From VXNE01 sp965206615 (GTDB lineage Bacteria > Pseudomonadota > Gammaproteobacteria > Pseudomonadales > Azotimanducaceae): a stretch of 64,000 nucleotides of DNA. A program made the translations under genes and the position numbers. The DNA lies in assembly GCA_965206615.1 (NCBI GenBank), contig CBDBKI010000004.1, forward strand, positions 124,001 through 188,000, in the 5' to 3' direction. This document shows, in pieces, positions 7,889-16,512 of the stretch. Below the pieces are notes generated by a model that was not told the DNA's origin, searched no databases, and saw only the letters and a list, made by a program, of their open reading frames with translations. Position 1 is the stretch's first letter; every line of letters begins with the position of its first letter.

Positions 7889-9948
7889 CGCGTCCCGGCC
7901 GAGTCCGCGAGAGCGAGTGGCCACACGGCGTCGCTACCGTTCGCTCGCAATAGCCGGGCGGCGACGGTGAAGGTCCACCGCGAATCCACCATGTCGTCCA
8001 CCAGGAGCACCGCGCCAGGAAGCATAACGCTTCGTTCCACTGCCAGCGAGCCGAGCACATTGCGCGCCTGCTGGTCGCTATTGTGCATGGTCTTCTGCTC
8101 TGGTCGATCGGCGCTTTTGGCAAGTGCCTCCCGGAACGGGAGATCCAGCGATGCGGCAAGGCGTCCGGCGAAATCGGGCACGAGGTTGGGGTGGCGGCGC
8201 GAAGGAATGGCGGTCACCCACTCCGGCGAAGGGGTCGGGCGCCACTCCCGTACCAGGGCGACGCAGGCCTCAACGAGATCGTCCGAGAAACGGCCGTCCC
8301 GATACTTGCAGCGGCGTACCGCGCCACCCCAGCCGGCATCTCCCCAGACGCACAGCGCGATGCCAGGCTGCGCAAGATGCTCCCGGTCGATCGCCTTGCC
8401 GGGCGGCCACTGCTTTCGTGGCTTGATCGGCAGGCTGGTGCGGCGCAGGAACGCAACCGCTTCACGGACGAGGGTGGGATCGGGCGCAGCCGGCAAGTCC
8501 GGGAGGTCCGGCGGCGAGGATCCTTCGGGGTCGCCGTCGAGAGCCCGAATCAGGAACTCCATGTGCCCCGACTGGAGTTCCACGTACTCCTGCATCTGCG
8601 CCTGCTCGCCTCGCCGTAGCGCGGTGAGCCGCTGCGCCCGCTCCCAGAACGCATCGCCTAGCGTGGCGGCGGTCAGCTGCCACTTCGTGCCCTGCTTGGC
8701 GAGCGGCGCCGGGGACTCCAGCGACAGGAGTTGAACGACGTTCTCGATGCGACGATTTCGGACGTTTACGCGGGACTCGATCGCACGGATCGACAGGCCC
8801 TGCGGCGCGTCCTCAAGCGCCGCCAGCACCTCCTCGGTCTCGCTACGGGAAGGGAACGCACTGTTGATGAAGTAGTCAGTGATTTCGGTCTCCTCCGGTC
8901 CGCTCAACAGCACGCCGTATGCGGCGTCAAGCGCCCGCCCCGCGCGCCCCACCTGTTGGTAATAGGCGACGACGGATCCCGGTGTCTGGTAGTGGATGAC
9001 GAAGGCGAGATCAGGCTTGTCGAATCCCATTCCCAACGCGGTCGTGGCCACGAGTGCCTTCACCCTGTTGTCGAGCAGCGCTTGCTCCAACTGAGCTCGT
9101 CCCTCGGTCGCACCGGTGTACGCCTCGACTTCGAGTCCTTGAGTACGAAGCCACGCGGCGACCTGGTTGGCGTCGCGAACCGTGAGGGTGTAGACAATCC
9201 CGCTGCCGGGAAGCTCCGGTAGCCGCTCCGCCAGCCATGCCAGCCGTTCGGCCTGGCTCGGCAGGCGTATCGTCTGTAGCGCCAGCGAGGGACGCGCGAG
9301 GTCACCGCGGGAGATCTTCAGGTTCGGCCCGAGAATCTCCGCCAGGTCCGTCGTGACGCGGTCGTTCGCTGTGGCGGTGGTTGCCAGCAAGCGGAGGTTG
9401 GCTGGCAGCGTGCGGAGGATGCGCTCGATCAGTCGGTAGTGGGGACGAAAGTCGTGGCCCCAGTCCGAGATGCAGTGTGCTTCGTCGATGACGAGCAGCC
9501 CGAGTCGAACCGCGATTTCCGACAGCACTTCGTCCCGGAAGCGCTCGTTCGCGAGCCTTTCCGGGGAGATAAGGAGGATGTCCACCTCGTCGCGGCGGAC
9601 CGCCTCCTCGACTTCGCGCCAGCGTGCCAGGTTGTCGGAATTGATGGTTTCGGCTTTTACTCCCATCCGTTCGGCGGCGGCGATCTGATTGCGCATCAGC
9701 GCCAGCAACGGGCTGACGAGTAGCGCAGGCCCTATTCCCGCTTCGCGTAGAAGCTTCGTGGCCGCGAAATAGACGAAGCTCTTGCCCCAGCCGGTCTTTT
9801 GCACGACGAGCAGGCGCCCGGCGCCGCTCACGACGTGGGTGATGGCTTCGGCCTGGCCCGGTCGAAATCGCGCAGCGGGGTCGTCGACGCCGCGCCGCAG
9901 GAGGGCCAACGCGCGAGCGTCGTCGAATGTCGTGGCGGAAGTCGGCAC
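7885..9948 (-). CDS. RecQ-family helicase fused to a C-terminal phosphoribosyltransferase domain
   Basis: A 687-residue fusion. Residues about 25-350 are a RecQ-type superfamily 2 helicase: Walker A QKTGWGKS at 50-57, SPLLALMRNQI, DEAH at 155-158 (IDEAHCISDWGHDFRPHY), TTATANDRV and the motif VI-like block YYQQVGRAGRA. The C-terminal third has no RQC zinc cysteines or HRDC domain. It ends instead in a type I phosphoribosyltransferase domain with the PRPP-binding signature VLLVDDMVDS at about 647-656. The start is a GTG with only a weak ribosome binding site. The gene is first in a two-gene operon with the DprA-like gene. The role is inferred: unwinding of foreign DNA coupled to nucleotide or base chemistry. 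Confidence 0.88.
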   Translation of the reverse strand: MPTSATTFDDARALALLRRGVDDPAARFRPGQAEAITHVVSGAGRLLVVQKTGWGKSFVYFAATKLLREAGIGPALLVSPLLALMRNQIAAAERMGVKAETINSDNLARWREVEEAVRRDEVDILLISPERLANERFRDEVLSEIAVRLGLLVIDEAHCISDWGHDFRPHYRLIERILRTLPANLRLLATTATANDRVTTDLAEILGPNLKISRGDLARPSLALQTIRLPSQAERLAWLAERLPELPGSGIVYTLTVRDANQVAAWLRTQGLEVEAYTGATEGRAQLEQALLDNRVKALVATTALGMGFDKPDLAFVIHYQTPGSVVAYYQQVGRAGRALDAAYGVLLSGPEETEITDYFINSAFPSRSETEEVLAALEDAPQGLSIRAIESRVNVRNRRIENVVQLLSLESPAPLAKQGTKWQLTAATLGDAFWERAQRLTALRRGEQAQMQEYVELQSGHMEFLIRALDGDPEGSSPPDLPDLPAAPDPTLVREAVAFLRRTSLPIKPRKQWPPGKAIDREHLAQPGIALCVWGDAGWGGAVRRCKYRDGRFSDDLVEACVALVREWRPTPSPEWVTAIPSRRHPNLVPDFAGRLAASLDLPFREALAKSADRPEQKTMHNSDQQARNVLGSLAVERSVMLPGAVLLVDDMVDSRWTFTVAARLLRANGSDAVWPLALADSAGTR

Positions 9949-10032
9949 GGCTTGGCTCAGGTGATTGCTGGCGGCGAAGTCTAGCGAACCGATGCACCGG
10001 GTGGGCGGCGCAGTCGATCGTGTTCCCGATCG

Positions 10033-11007
10033 CTACGCGTCCCCAAACACGGCGAGTCGGGGCACGTGCAGGTAGTACTGGTGCAGCGCGTAGTTCGCCC
10101 CGTGCGCGTGCAGGACGCGTCTGAGCTCCGCCAGGGGCGCCTCGAGAGGAGCGGCGCCGACGCGGAAACCCTCGATGAGGTCGGCAAGCCGGCGGCGGTC
10201 GTCGGCGGGGAGTTGCCGCTTGAGGTAGCCCTGCAGGTGCTGCAGCGCCACGGCGTGGCTGCCGCGGGTGGTCGGGGTAGCGAGCACGGCCATCAGCTCC
10301 CGAATATAGCGGCGGGCGATCGCCTCGACGTCGCCGGGAAGGTCCGCGATCAATCTGCCGAGCTTTCGGTACGCGGGCACGCCATGGGACATGACGAGGT
10401 ACTTGCAGGCGCTGTGGAAGGCGACCAGCCGGGCGGCGTCGATGCCGCTCGCGGTGGTCTCGCGCCAGAAGGCGTGCACGAAGGTGCGGGTGACGAAGCT
10501 CTCGAGCGTCCCCGCGTCGAAGAGGTTCTCGCCGTCTTCGAGAGGCAGGTCCGGTCGGGCGCGGGCGATCTCCGCGGCGAACAGACCCCGTCCGCGAGGT
10601 TCTGCCGGACTGTCGGCGGCCGGGTGCAGCGCGACGCCGGCGAGGCCGCAACTCGGCGAACGCGCCTTGAAGATGTAACCGTCGACCGCCTCGAGTTCCG
10701 GCAGTCTCTGCCTCGCGTACGCCTGCAGCGGCCCGGTGACGTCGAGGGAAGGTTCAACCACTCCGACCGCACGCGGCGCGCCGGGGCTTCCGACGAGGCG
10801 GATGGGATCCCGCGGCACGCCGAGCCCGATACCGACTTCCGGGCAGATCGGTCGCAGTTCGTAGAGGCCTTCGAGTTGCGGGCCGGGCCAGGCCGAGCCG
10901 CGGTGGCCGCCGTCGTATCGCACCGGGGCGCCGGTCAGGCATTCGCTCACGGCGATGGTGAGCGGCGGCTCCGGAAACGGCGGCAGGTGGTCGGCGAAGG
11001 AGGGCAA
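10033..11007 (-). CDS. DUF523-DUF1722 (YbgA-like) fusion protein
   Basis: A 324-residue protein with an N-terminal DUF523 domain (ISECLTG-like start VSECLTGAPVRYDG, then RPICPEVGIGLGVPR and FKARSPSCGLAG) and a C-terminal DUF1722/YbgA domain (LVAFHSACKYLVMSHG, HALQHLQGYLK-like VALQHLQGYLKRQL). The conserved cysteines in SECLTG, ICPE and SPSCG suggest a thiol or metal site. No biochemical function is established as far as I know; a link to DNA photolyase genes or 2-thiouracil degradation has been suggested for relatives. It starts 5 bases after the SMP-30 gene, so both are one operon. Confidence 0.85.
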   Translation of the reverse strand: MPSFADHLPPFPEPPLTIAVSECLTGAPVRYDGGHRGSAWPGPQLEGLYELRPICPEVGIGLGVPRDPIRLVGSPGAPRAVGVVEPSLDVTGPLQAYARQRLPELEAVDGYIFKARSPSCGLAGVALHPAADSPAEPRGRGLFAAEIARARPDLPLEDGENLFDAGTLESFVTRTFVHAFWRETTASGIDAARLVAFHSACKYLVMSHGVPAYRKLGRLIADLPGDVEAIARRYIRELMAVLATPTTRGSHAVALQHLQGYLKRQLPADDRRRLADLIEGFRVGAAPLEAPLAELRRVLHAHGANYALHQYYLHVPRLAVFGDA

Positions 11008-11012
11008 TGGCG

Positions 11013-11903
11013 TCAGAACAGGCCGATGCCTGGCACTTTCACCCGCGCCCTGTGCAACTCGGTCGATGCGGTCATGTAGAACGTCCGGAAGTCGTCGTCG
11101 CCCCAGGTGAAGTTCGCGCAGAACGCCGGCGTCTCGATGACGCCAAGGCAGGTTCCATCGTCGGGGTGGTACACGTGCACGCCGCCGGGACCGGCGCAGA
11201 ACACGTTGCCGGCGCTGTCCGTCTTGAGGCCGTCCGGGGCGCCCATGCCCTCGCCCGTGGACTCGGCGAACACCTCGCCGCCGGAGAGCGCGCCGTCGGC
11301 GCCAATGGCGAACTTGCGTACGTGCATGCGCGGCGTGTCGGCGACGTAGAGCGACTGGTGATCCGGCGTGAACGCGAGTCCGTTCGGCATCTCGAAGTCG
11401 CGCGCCATGACGGTCAGCGAGCCGTCGCCGGGATCGAGACGATAGACGCCCCGAAAGTCCAGCTCGACGGCCCGGCCGTCGCCGGTGCCGTCGCGGCGGC
11501 CGTAGGTCGGATCGGTGAACCAGATCGTGCCGTCATTGCGCACGACGATGTCGTTGGGGCTGTTGAGCTCGTTGCCGTCGTAATGGCTCGCGAGGACGGT
11601 GACGGAGCCGTCCGTCTCGGTGCGTGTCACCCGGCTCGTGGCGTGTTCGCAGGTGAGCAGCCGCCCGTTGTGGTCGTAGGTGTTGCCGTTGGCCATGTGG
11701 CTCGGCGTGCGGAAGGTCGCGAGCCCGCCGGCCTCGCTCCAGCGGTACAGGGTGTTGCCGAAGATGTCGCTGAACGTCAGGTGCCGCTCGCGCGGGTGCC
11801 AGGCCGGTCCCTCGGTGAACTGGAAGTCGCTCGCGAGCGTCGTCAGCGCCAGGTCCGCGTCCACGATGTTCCCGAAGCGCTCGTCGCGAATCTGAATGCC
11901 CAT
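11013..11903 (-). CDS. SMP-30/gluconolactonase family lactone hydrolase
   Basis: A 296-residue six-bladed beta-propeller of the SMP-30/gluconolaconase/LRE family, likely a calcium- or zinc-dependent lactonase for sugar-derived or similar lactones. Metal-site motifs are visible: FTEGPAW (Glu), HYDGNELNSPNDIV (Asn) and DFEMPNGLAF/YVADTPR (Asp). The start at 11903 has a strong ribosome binding site (AGGGAGG). A longer frame runs upstream to 12845, but it is antisense to the oxidase subunit gene and has no family similarity. There is no signal peptide, so it should be cytoplasmic. The natural substrate cannot be told from sequence. Confidence 0.88.
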   Translation of the reverse strand: MGIQIRDERFGNIVDADLALTTLASDFQFTEGPAWHPRERHLTFSDIFGNTLYRWSEAGGLATFRTPSHMANGNTYDHNGRLLTCEHATSRVTRTETDGSVTVLASHYDGNELNSPNDIVVRNDGTIWFTDPTYGRRDGTGDGRAVELDFRGVYRLDPGDGSLTVMARDFEMPNGLAFTPDHQSLYVADTPRMHVRKFAIGADGALSGGEVFAESTGEGMGAPDGLKTDSAGNVFCAGPGGVHVYHPDDGTCLGVIETPAFCANFTWGDDDFRTFYMTASTELHRARVKVPGIGLF

Positions 11904-12149
11904 GTTCCTCCCTTCTCGTATGTCTGGCTGGCGGCGGTAGCGTAGCGCACTGCTGTTGCGGAGTCTGCGGAGGCATCCTGCCGTGCTTGCCGGGGCACGC
12001 GGCCGCCGTTGCGGACCCGGTCGGAGTACAATGCGCGGTCCGGTCCCCGGGAGGTTCTTGGACGACGTTCCAGGGACCGGGATTGGAGACCGTCGGCGTG
12101 TGTCGGCGGCCCGGATATGGTGTGCAGCACGCATCGGAGGCTGGATTTC

Positions 12150-12767
12150 GTGGGGCTCTTCGCCAAGTTGACGGAAAAACCCTGGCTGCCGGATGAGACC
12201 GGCGTCGCCCAGCTCCGGACCGGAGGATTTCCGGTACCGAACCGGAAAGTCGCGCTCGTCGTTTTCATGGCCATCGTGGCCGTCGTGTTCTTCCTCTTCT
12301 TCGCCGCGTACCACATGCGCATCGAGCTGTCGACGGACTGGGTGGCGATGCCCAAGCCGGGATTGCTCTGGTTCAACTCCGCCGTCCTGATCCTGTGCAG
12401 CCTCACCTTCGAGGGCGCGCGCTCGGCGGGCGGTCGCGGGGATGCGGCACGTCTCAAGACCGCGTTTCTGCTGGCGGGCGCCCTGACGCTCACATTCCTC
12501 ATCGGGCAGATCGTCGTCTGGCAACAACTCGCCGCCGCCGGGTACATGGCCCGAGCGAACCCCGCCAATGGCTTCTTCTACATGATCACGGGCGTGCACG
12601 GAGTGCACCTCTTCGGCGGTCTGATCGCCTGGGCGCGTGCCGCGCGCCGCATGTTCGGGGACGGCACCCTCGGCGGCGCACGTGAGAGCGTCGACCTGTG
12701 CGCGATGTACTGGCACTTCCTGCTGCTGGTGTGGCTCGGCATGTTCGCACTGCTTCTGAACACCTGA
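12150..12767 (+). CDS. Heme-copper oxidase subunit III-like membrane protein (orphan)
   Basis: A 205-residue polytopic membrane protein of the cytochrome c oxidase subunit III/NorE family with about five hydrophobic helices (VALVVFMAIVAVVFFLFFAA near the N-terminus, FYMITGVHGVHLFGGLIAW late, WHFLLLVWLGMFALLL at the end). The GTG at 12150 is preceded by GGAGG at 12137-12141 with 9-base spacing, which beats the upstream in-frame ATGs. No subunit I or II gene is in the window. It is followed by the copper ATPase, so a role in an accessory terminal oxidase or a nitric oxide reductase is possible. Confidence 0.8.
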   Translation: MGLFAKLTEKPWLPDETGVAQLRTGGFPVPNRKVALVVFMAIVAVVFFLFFAAYHMRIELSTDWVAMPKPGLLWFNSAVLILCSLTFEGARSAGGRGDAARLKTAFLLAGALTLTFLIGQIVVWQQLAAAGYMARANPANGFFYMITGVHGVHLFGGLIAWARAARRMFGDGTLGGARESVDLCAMYWHFLLLVWLGMFALLLNT

Positions 12768-12826
12768 AGGAAGGCCGGGGCACGGCCGTCCCGGTCTCCC
12801 GTGCCCCCGCCCGAGACTCGTAGCCC

Positions 12827-15256
12827 ATGGCTTCGCGCTCCGCATCTGCCGAACAGCGTCTGACCCTCGACATCGAGGGCATGACCTGTGCGGCCTGCTC
12901 GACCCGGCTCGAGAAAGCCCTGACGCGTGCGCCCGGCGTCCACGAAGCCGCGGTCAATCTCGCGACGGAACGGGCGGCCGTCACGATCGACCCGCGCGCC
13001 ACGGACCTCGTTTCCGTGGCGGAAGCGGTGGCTCGCGCGGGTTTCGCGGTGGGCCGGGACGTGATCGCGTTGCCGGTGGAGGGCATGACCTGCGCCGCCT
13101 GCGCGACACGGGTCGAGCAGGCGCTGGCACGGGTTCCCGGCGTGTTCGAGGCGCACGTCAACCTCGCGGTGGAACGGGCGCATGTCACCATCGCCCATCG
13201 CACGGTGACGCCGGAAGTTCTGGCGGCGGCGGTCGGGCAGGCGGGCTACCGGGCGGTGCTGACGGCGCCGGCCGACGAATCGCGCCGGGAGCGAGAGCAG
13301 GCGCAGCTCGACCGGGAACGGCGCGTGCTGATCCTGTCCGCCGCGCTGACGCTGCCGCTCGTCATCGGCATGATCCTCGAGGTGCTCGGCTACGAGGATC
13401 TGCACGTCGTGCCGGCGCTCGAGGTGGTCCTCGCGACGCCGATCCAGTTCCTCATAGGTCTGCGGTTCTACAAGGGCGCGCTCAACGCGCTGCGCGGCCG
13501 AACCGCCAACATGGATGTGCTCGTGGCGCTCGGAACGTCGGCGGCCTACGGCTTCAGCTGGTACCTGCTGCAGACCCTCGGGGAAGAGGCCGACGGCGAG
13601 CTCTACTTCGAGGCGTCAGCCGTCATCATCACCCTGGTATTGCTCGGCAAGTACCTCGAGAGCCGCGCGCGGCGCGGCACGACCGCCGCGATTCGCGCCC
13701 TGATGGAGCTGAGACCGGAGACCGCGCGGCTCGACCGGGACGGGACCGAGGTCGAGGTGGCCATCGGACAGGTGCGTCCGGGAGATGTGGCCGTGGTGCG
13801 CCCCGGAGAGCGGGTTCCGGTGGATGGCGAGGTCGTGGACGGCGCCAGCGAAGTCGACGAGTCGCTGGTGACCGGGGAGAGCCTGCCGGTGCCGAAAGCG
13901 TCCGGCGCGTCCGTCACGGGTGGTTCCATCAACGGCGCCGGCCTGCTGAGAGTGCGTGCGACCGCGGTGGGCGAGGAGTCCATGCTCGCGCGGATCATCC
14001 GACTGGTGGAGAACGCGCAGGCCGGCAAGGCATCGGTACAGCGGCTGGTCGACCGGATCAGTGGCGTCTTCGTACCGTGCGTGGTCGGGGTGGCCGTGGT
14101 GACCTTCGCAGCCTGGCTGGTCTTCACGGGAGATGTCGAAGCCTCGTTGATCGCCGCGGTGTCCGTCCTCGTGATCGCCTGCCCTTGTGCGCTCGGTCTT
14201 GCCACGCCGACGGCGATCATGACGGGCACGGGCGCGGCGGCGCGCGCCGGCATTCTCGTGAAGGATGTCGCCGCGCTGGAGCAGGCGCATCGCATCGATA
14301 CGGTGGTGTTCGACAAGACCGGAACCCTGACGGAAGGCAGACCGCGCGTCGTGGATCTCCTCGGGGCTGGCGTTCCCGCGGACGAGGTCGCGCGTCTGGC
14401 GGCCTCGGTGCAGCACGGCAGCGAACACCCGCTGGCCGGCGCGATCCTGGCGGATGCAGAGGCGCGCGGTGTGGCGCTGCTGCCCTTGCGCGACTTCGAG
14501 GCGGTGGCCGGACGCGGTGTGCGCGGCGTCGTCGATGGATGCCGCGTCATGGTAGGCAGCGCGGCGTTCGTCGGAGAAGTCACCAGCCTCGATGCCGATC
14601 TGCTGGAGACGGCCCGCACCTGGGAGAACGAGGGCCGCACGACCGTCTTCGTCTACGCGCAGCGCGACGAACTGGACGACCTGGTGGGGATGATCGGTAT
14701 CGCGGATCCGTTGCGGGAATCCGCGGCCGACGCCGTACGGCAGCTCGAGGCGCTGGGTGTGCGGACGTCGATGCTGTCCGGAGATGCCGTTGCGGTAGCG
14801 GAGCGCGTCGGGGCTGCGCTCGGCGTCACGGACGTACGCGGGGCAGTGCGGCCGGACGAGAAAGCAGCGGCCGTGCAGGACCTGATGCGCAGTGGACGCA
14901 CCGTCGGCATGGTCGGCGACGGCATCAATGACGCGCCGGCGCTGGCCGCCGCGAATGTCGGCATCGCGATGGGAACGGGGACCGACATCGCCATGGAAAC
15001 GGCGGGTGTGACACTCATGCGTCCGGACCCGCGGCTGGTCGCCGGAGCCATCTCGGCGAGCCGCGCGACATTCGCGAAGATCCGCCAGAATCTCTTCTGG
15101 GCGTTCGTCTACAACGTCGTCTGCATCCCGCTCGCGGCCGCCGGCTACCTGAGCCCGACACTCGCCGCCGCCGCGATGGCGTTGAGCAGCGTCAGCGTGG
15201 TGGGCAACTCGCTGCTGCTGCGGCGGTGGCGGGTGCGGCTCGCCCCGGCGGGCTGA
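12827..15256 (+). CDS. copA: Copper-exporting P1B-type ATPase with two metal-binding domains
   Basis: An 809-residue CopA-type pump that exports Cu(I) from the cytoplasm with ATP. Two N-terminal heavy-metal-associated domains carry GMTCAAC, with cysteines at residues 21/24 and 89/92. Then come eight expected membrane helices, the actuator motif TGES, the transmembrane metal site CPC (452-454, ACPCALGLATPTA), the phosphorylated Asp496 in DKTGTLTEG, an HP motif (GSEHPLAG) and GDGINDAPAL. The length is standard. A 69-residue metallochaperone-like gene follows, so this is a small copper-handling operon. No CueR-type regulator is visible beside it. Confidence 0.95.
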   Translation: MASRSASAEQRLTLDIEGMTCAACSTRLEKALTRAPGVHEAAVNLATERAAVTIDPRATDLVSVAEAVARAGFAVGRDVIALPVEGMTCAACATRVEQALARVPGVFEAHVNLAVERAHVTIAHRTVTPEVLAAAVGQAGYRAVLTAPADESRREREQAQLDRERRVLILSAALTLPLVIGMILEVLGYEDLHVVPALEVVLATPIQFLIGLRFYKGALNALRGRTANMDVLVALGTSAAYGFSWYLLQTLGEEADGELYFEASAVIITLVLLGKYLESRARRGTTAAIRALMELRPETARLDRDGTEVEVAIGQVRPGDVAVVRPGERVPVDGEVVDGASEVDESLVTGESLPVPKASGASVTGGSINGAGLLRVRATAVGEESMLARIIRLVENAQAGKASVQRLVDRISGVFVPCVVGVAVVTFAAWLVFTGDVEASLIAAVSVLVIACPCALGLATPTAIMTGTGAAARAGILVKDVAALEQAHRIDTVVFDKTGTLTEGRPRVVDLLGAGVPADEVARLAASVQHGSEHPLAGAILADAEARGVALLPLRDFEAVAGRGVRGVVDGCRVMVGSAAFVGEVTSLDADLLETARTWENEGRTTVFVYAQRDELDDLVGMIGIADPLRESAADAVRQLEALGVRTSMLSGDAVAVAERVGAALGVTDVRGAVRPDEKAAAVQDLMRSGRTVGMVGDGINDAPALAAANVGIAMGTGTDIAMETAGVTLMRPDPRLVAGAISASRATFAKIRQNLFWAFVYNVVCIPLAAAGYLSPTLAAAAMALSSVSVVGNSLLLRRWRVRLAPAG

Positions 15257-15262
15257 GGATCG

Positions 15263-15280
15263 CGCCCGCTTGTGCGGGCG
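15263..15280. terminator. Stem-loop after copA
   Basis: CGCCCGC and GCGGGCG form a perfect 7-bp stem with a TTGT loop, starting seven bases after the copA stop. There is no U-tract, so it could be an attenuator or mRNA-stabilising hairpin between copA and the chaperone gene rather than a full terminator. Confidence 0.4.
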
Positions 15281-15347
15281 ACGGGGCTTGCCCGGGGCCG
15301 GGCGAATCCGCGAAACTGCCGCTTGCGAGGAATGGGAGGTACGACCC

Positions 15348-15557
15348 GTGGAACGTCTGGAAGTCACGGTCGAAGGAATGCAGTGCGCGGGCTGCGTGAG
15401 CAGCGTGCAGAACGCGTTGACGAGCCGGGACGGCGTCTCCGGCGCGACCGCCCGCCTGGAAGACGGACTCGTCACCGTCGACTTCGACCCGGCGACGATC
15501 GACCGGAGCGGCATCGAGGCGGCCATCGTGGACGCCGGATTCGAAGTCGCTGCCTGA
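15348..15557 (+). CDS. copZ: CopZ-like heavy-metal-associated metallochaperone
   Basis: A 69-residue single HMA domain with the metal-binding motif GMQCAGC close to the N-terminus and the usual beta-alpha-beta-beta-alpha-beta pattern (LEVTVEG, VSSVQNALTS, GLVTVDFDP, IEAAIVDAGFEV). The GTG start at 15348 has GGGAGG at 15334-15339, 8 bases upstream; a longer frame upstream lacks such a site and covers the stem-loop. It likely hands Cu(I) to the CopA metal-binding domains. The order copA-copZ supports the copper role, though mercury or other soft-metal binding cannot be excluded. Confidence 0.85.
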   Translation: MERLEVTVEGMQCAGCVSSVQNALTSRDGVSGATARLEDGLVTVDFDPATIDRSGIEAAIVDAGFEVAA

Positions 15558-15585
15558 CCGGGTAACGGGTCGCCCCGGGGTGGGG

Positions 15586-16512
15586 TCAGACGCGGGCCAA
15601 CGCGTCGCGGATTTCGTCGCGTCCGTCTTCAGCAACCCAGGCGAGGAGAGTCCCCTTGATGGCCATGGCGAGCGCCAGGGGTTCCTCGAACATCATGTGG
15701 TGGTGGGTACGCGGGATCTCGATCACCGGCAGCTTGCCCGCCGTGATCCCGAGCATGTAGTCCGGGCCGAGGGCGCCCCGATCCTCGCTGAGTTCGCCCA
15801 CGACCAGCGCGGACCGGCAGGACAGGCCGACGAACTTGTCACGCTGCTCGTCCCCGAGGACGAGGTGGTCGTACAGGGTCGGATCGAATTTCCAGGTCCA
15901 GCCGCCCTCCACCTGTCGCAGGGATCGGCGCGCAACGTGTTCGATCACCTCCGGGTGGCGGAGCGGTTGGTCGGGCAGCAGGCGGAAACGCGCTACGGCG
16001 GCGTCGAGATCTTCATACACGCGCGTCCGGCGTCGGCGGTATCCGGCGTTGTCCGCCTTGCCGCCCCACTCGACGTGGTCCTCCGGAGGGTTGACCGTGT
16101 AGTCGACGAGGACAAGGCCCCCAAGCCGGTCGCCGAAACAGTGACAGGTCTCGAGTGCCACGAACCCGCCGAAGCTGTGGCCGACCACGAAGGGCCGCTC
16201 CGGCAGTCTGGCGGCTCGACACACCTGCCAGACCTCCTCCGCGAAGGCTTCTCCGGAATACCGCTCGCGCCAGCCGCTGTCGCCGTTGCCGGACAGGTCC
16301 AGGGCGACCACGCGGAAGCGGTCGGCGAGGAACGGCGCGACGAAACGCCACCACTCGACGTGGCCGCTACTGCCGTGAACCAGCGCGATGCCGGGGCCGT
16401 CCCGGCCCCAGGTTTCGAAATGAATTTTCGCGCCGAGCACTTCCACGCTGCCGGTTTCCGATGCGGCGTCGAGTGCCTGGCGATACCACCAGGGAGATTT
16501 GTCGTCAGGCAT
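15586..16512 (-). CDS. Alpha/beta-fold hydrolase
   Basis: A 308-residue alpha/beta hydrolase. The oxyanion segment is LVHGSSGHVEWW, the nucleophile elbow is GHSFGG with Ser113, and the catalytic His lies in RTHHHMMFEEP near the C-terminus. The start at 16512 overlaps the end of the upstream glycosyltransferase gene by 8 bases, so translation is probably coupled. There is no signal peptide. Related proteins include epoxide hydrolases, haloalkane dehalogenases and esterases. The nucleophile is Ser rather than Asp, which favours an esterase or lactonase, but the substrate is unknown. Confidence 0.85.
   Translation of the reverse strand: MPDDKSPWWYRQALDAASETGSVEVLGAKIHFETWGRDGPGIALVHGSSGHVEWWRFVAPFLADRFRVVALDLSGNGDSGWRERYSGEAFAEEVWQVCRAARLPERPFVVGHSFGGFVALETCHCFGDRLGGLVLVDYTVNPPEDHVEWGGKADNAGYRRRRTRVYEDLDAAVARFRLLPDQPLRHPEVIEHVARRSLRQVEGGWTWKFDPTLYDHLVLGDEQRDKFVGLSCRSALVVGELSEDRGALGPDYMLGITAGKLPVIEIPRTHHHMMFEEPLALAMAIKGTLLAWVAEDGRDEIRDALARV

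Noticed and set aside
12027..12032. TACAAT as a promoter -10 for the oxidase subunit gene
   Set aside because: The nearest TTG-type -35 is only 12 bases away, so support is too weak to annotate.
11013..12845. 610-residue reading of the SMP-30 gene
   Set aside because: The first 314 residues lie antisense to the oxidase subunit gene and have no similarity; a strong ribosome binding site marks the start at 11903.
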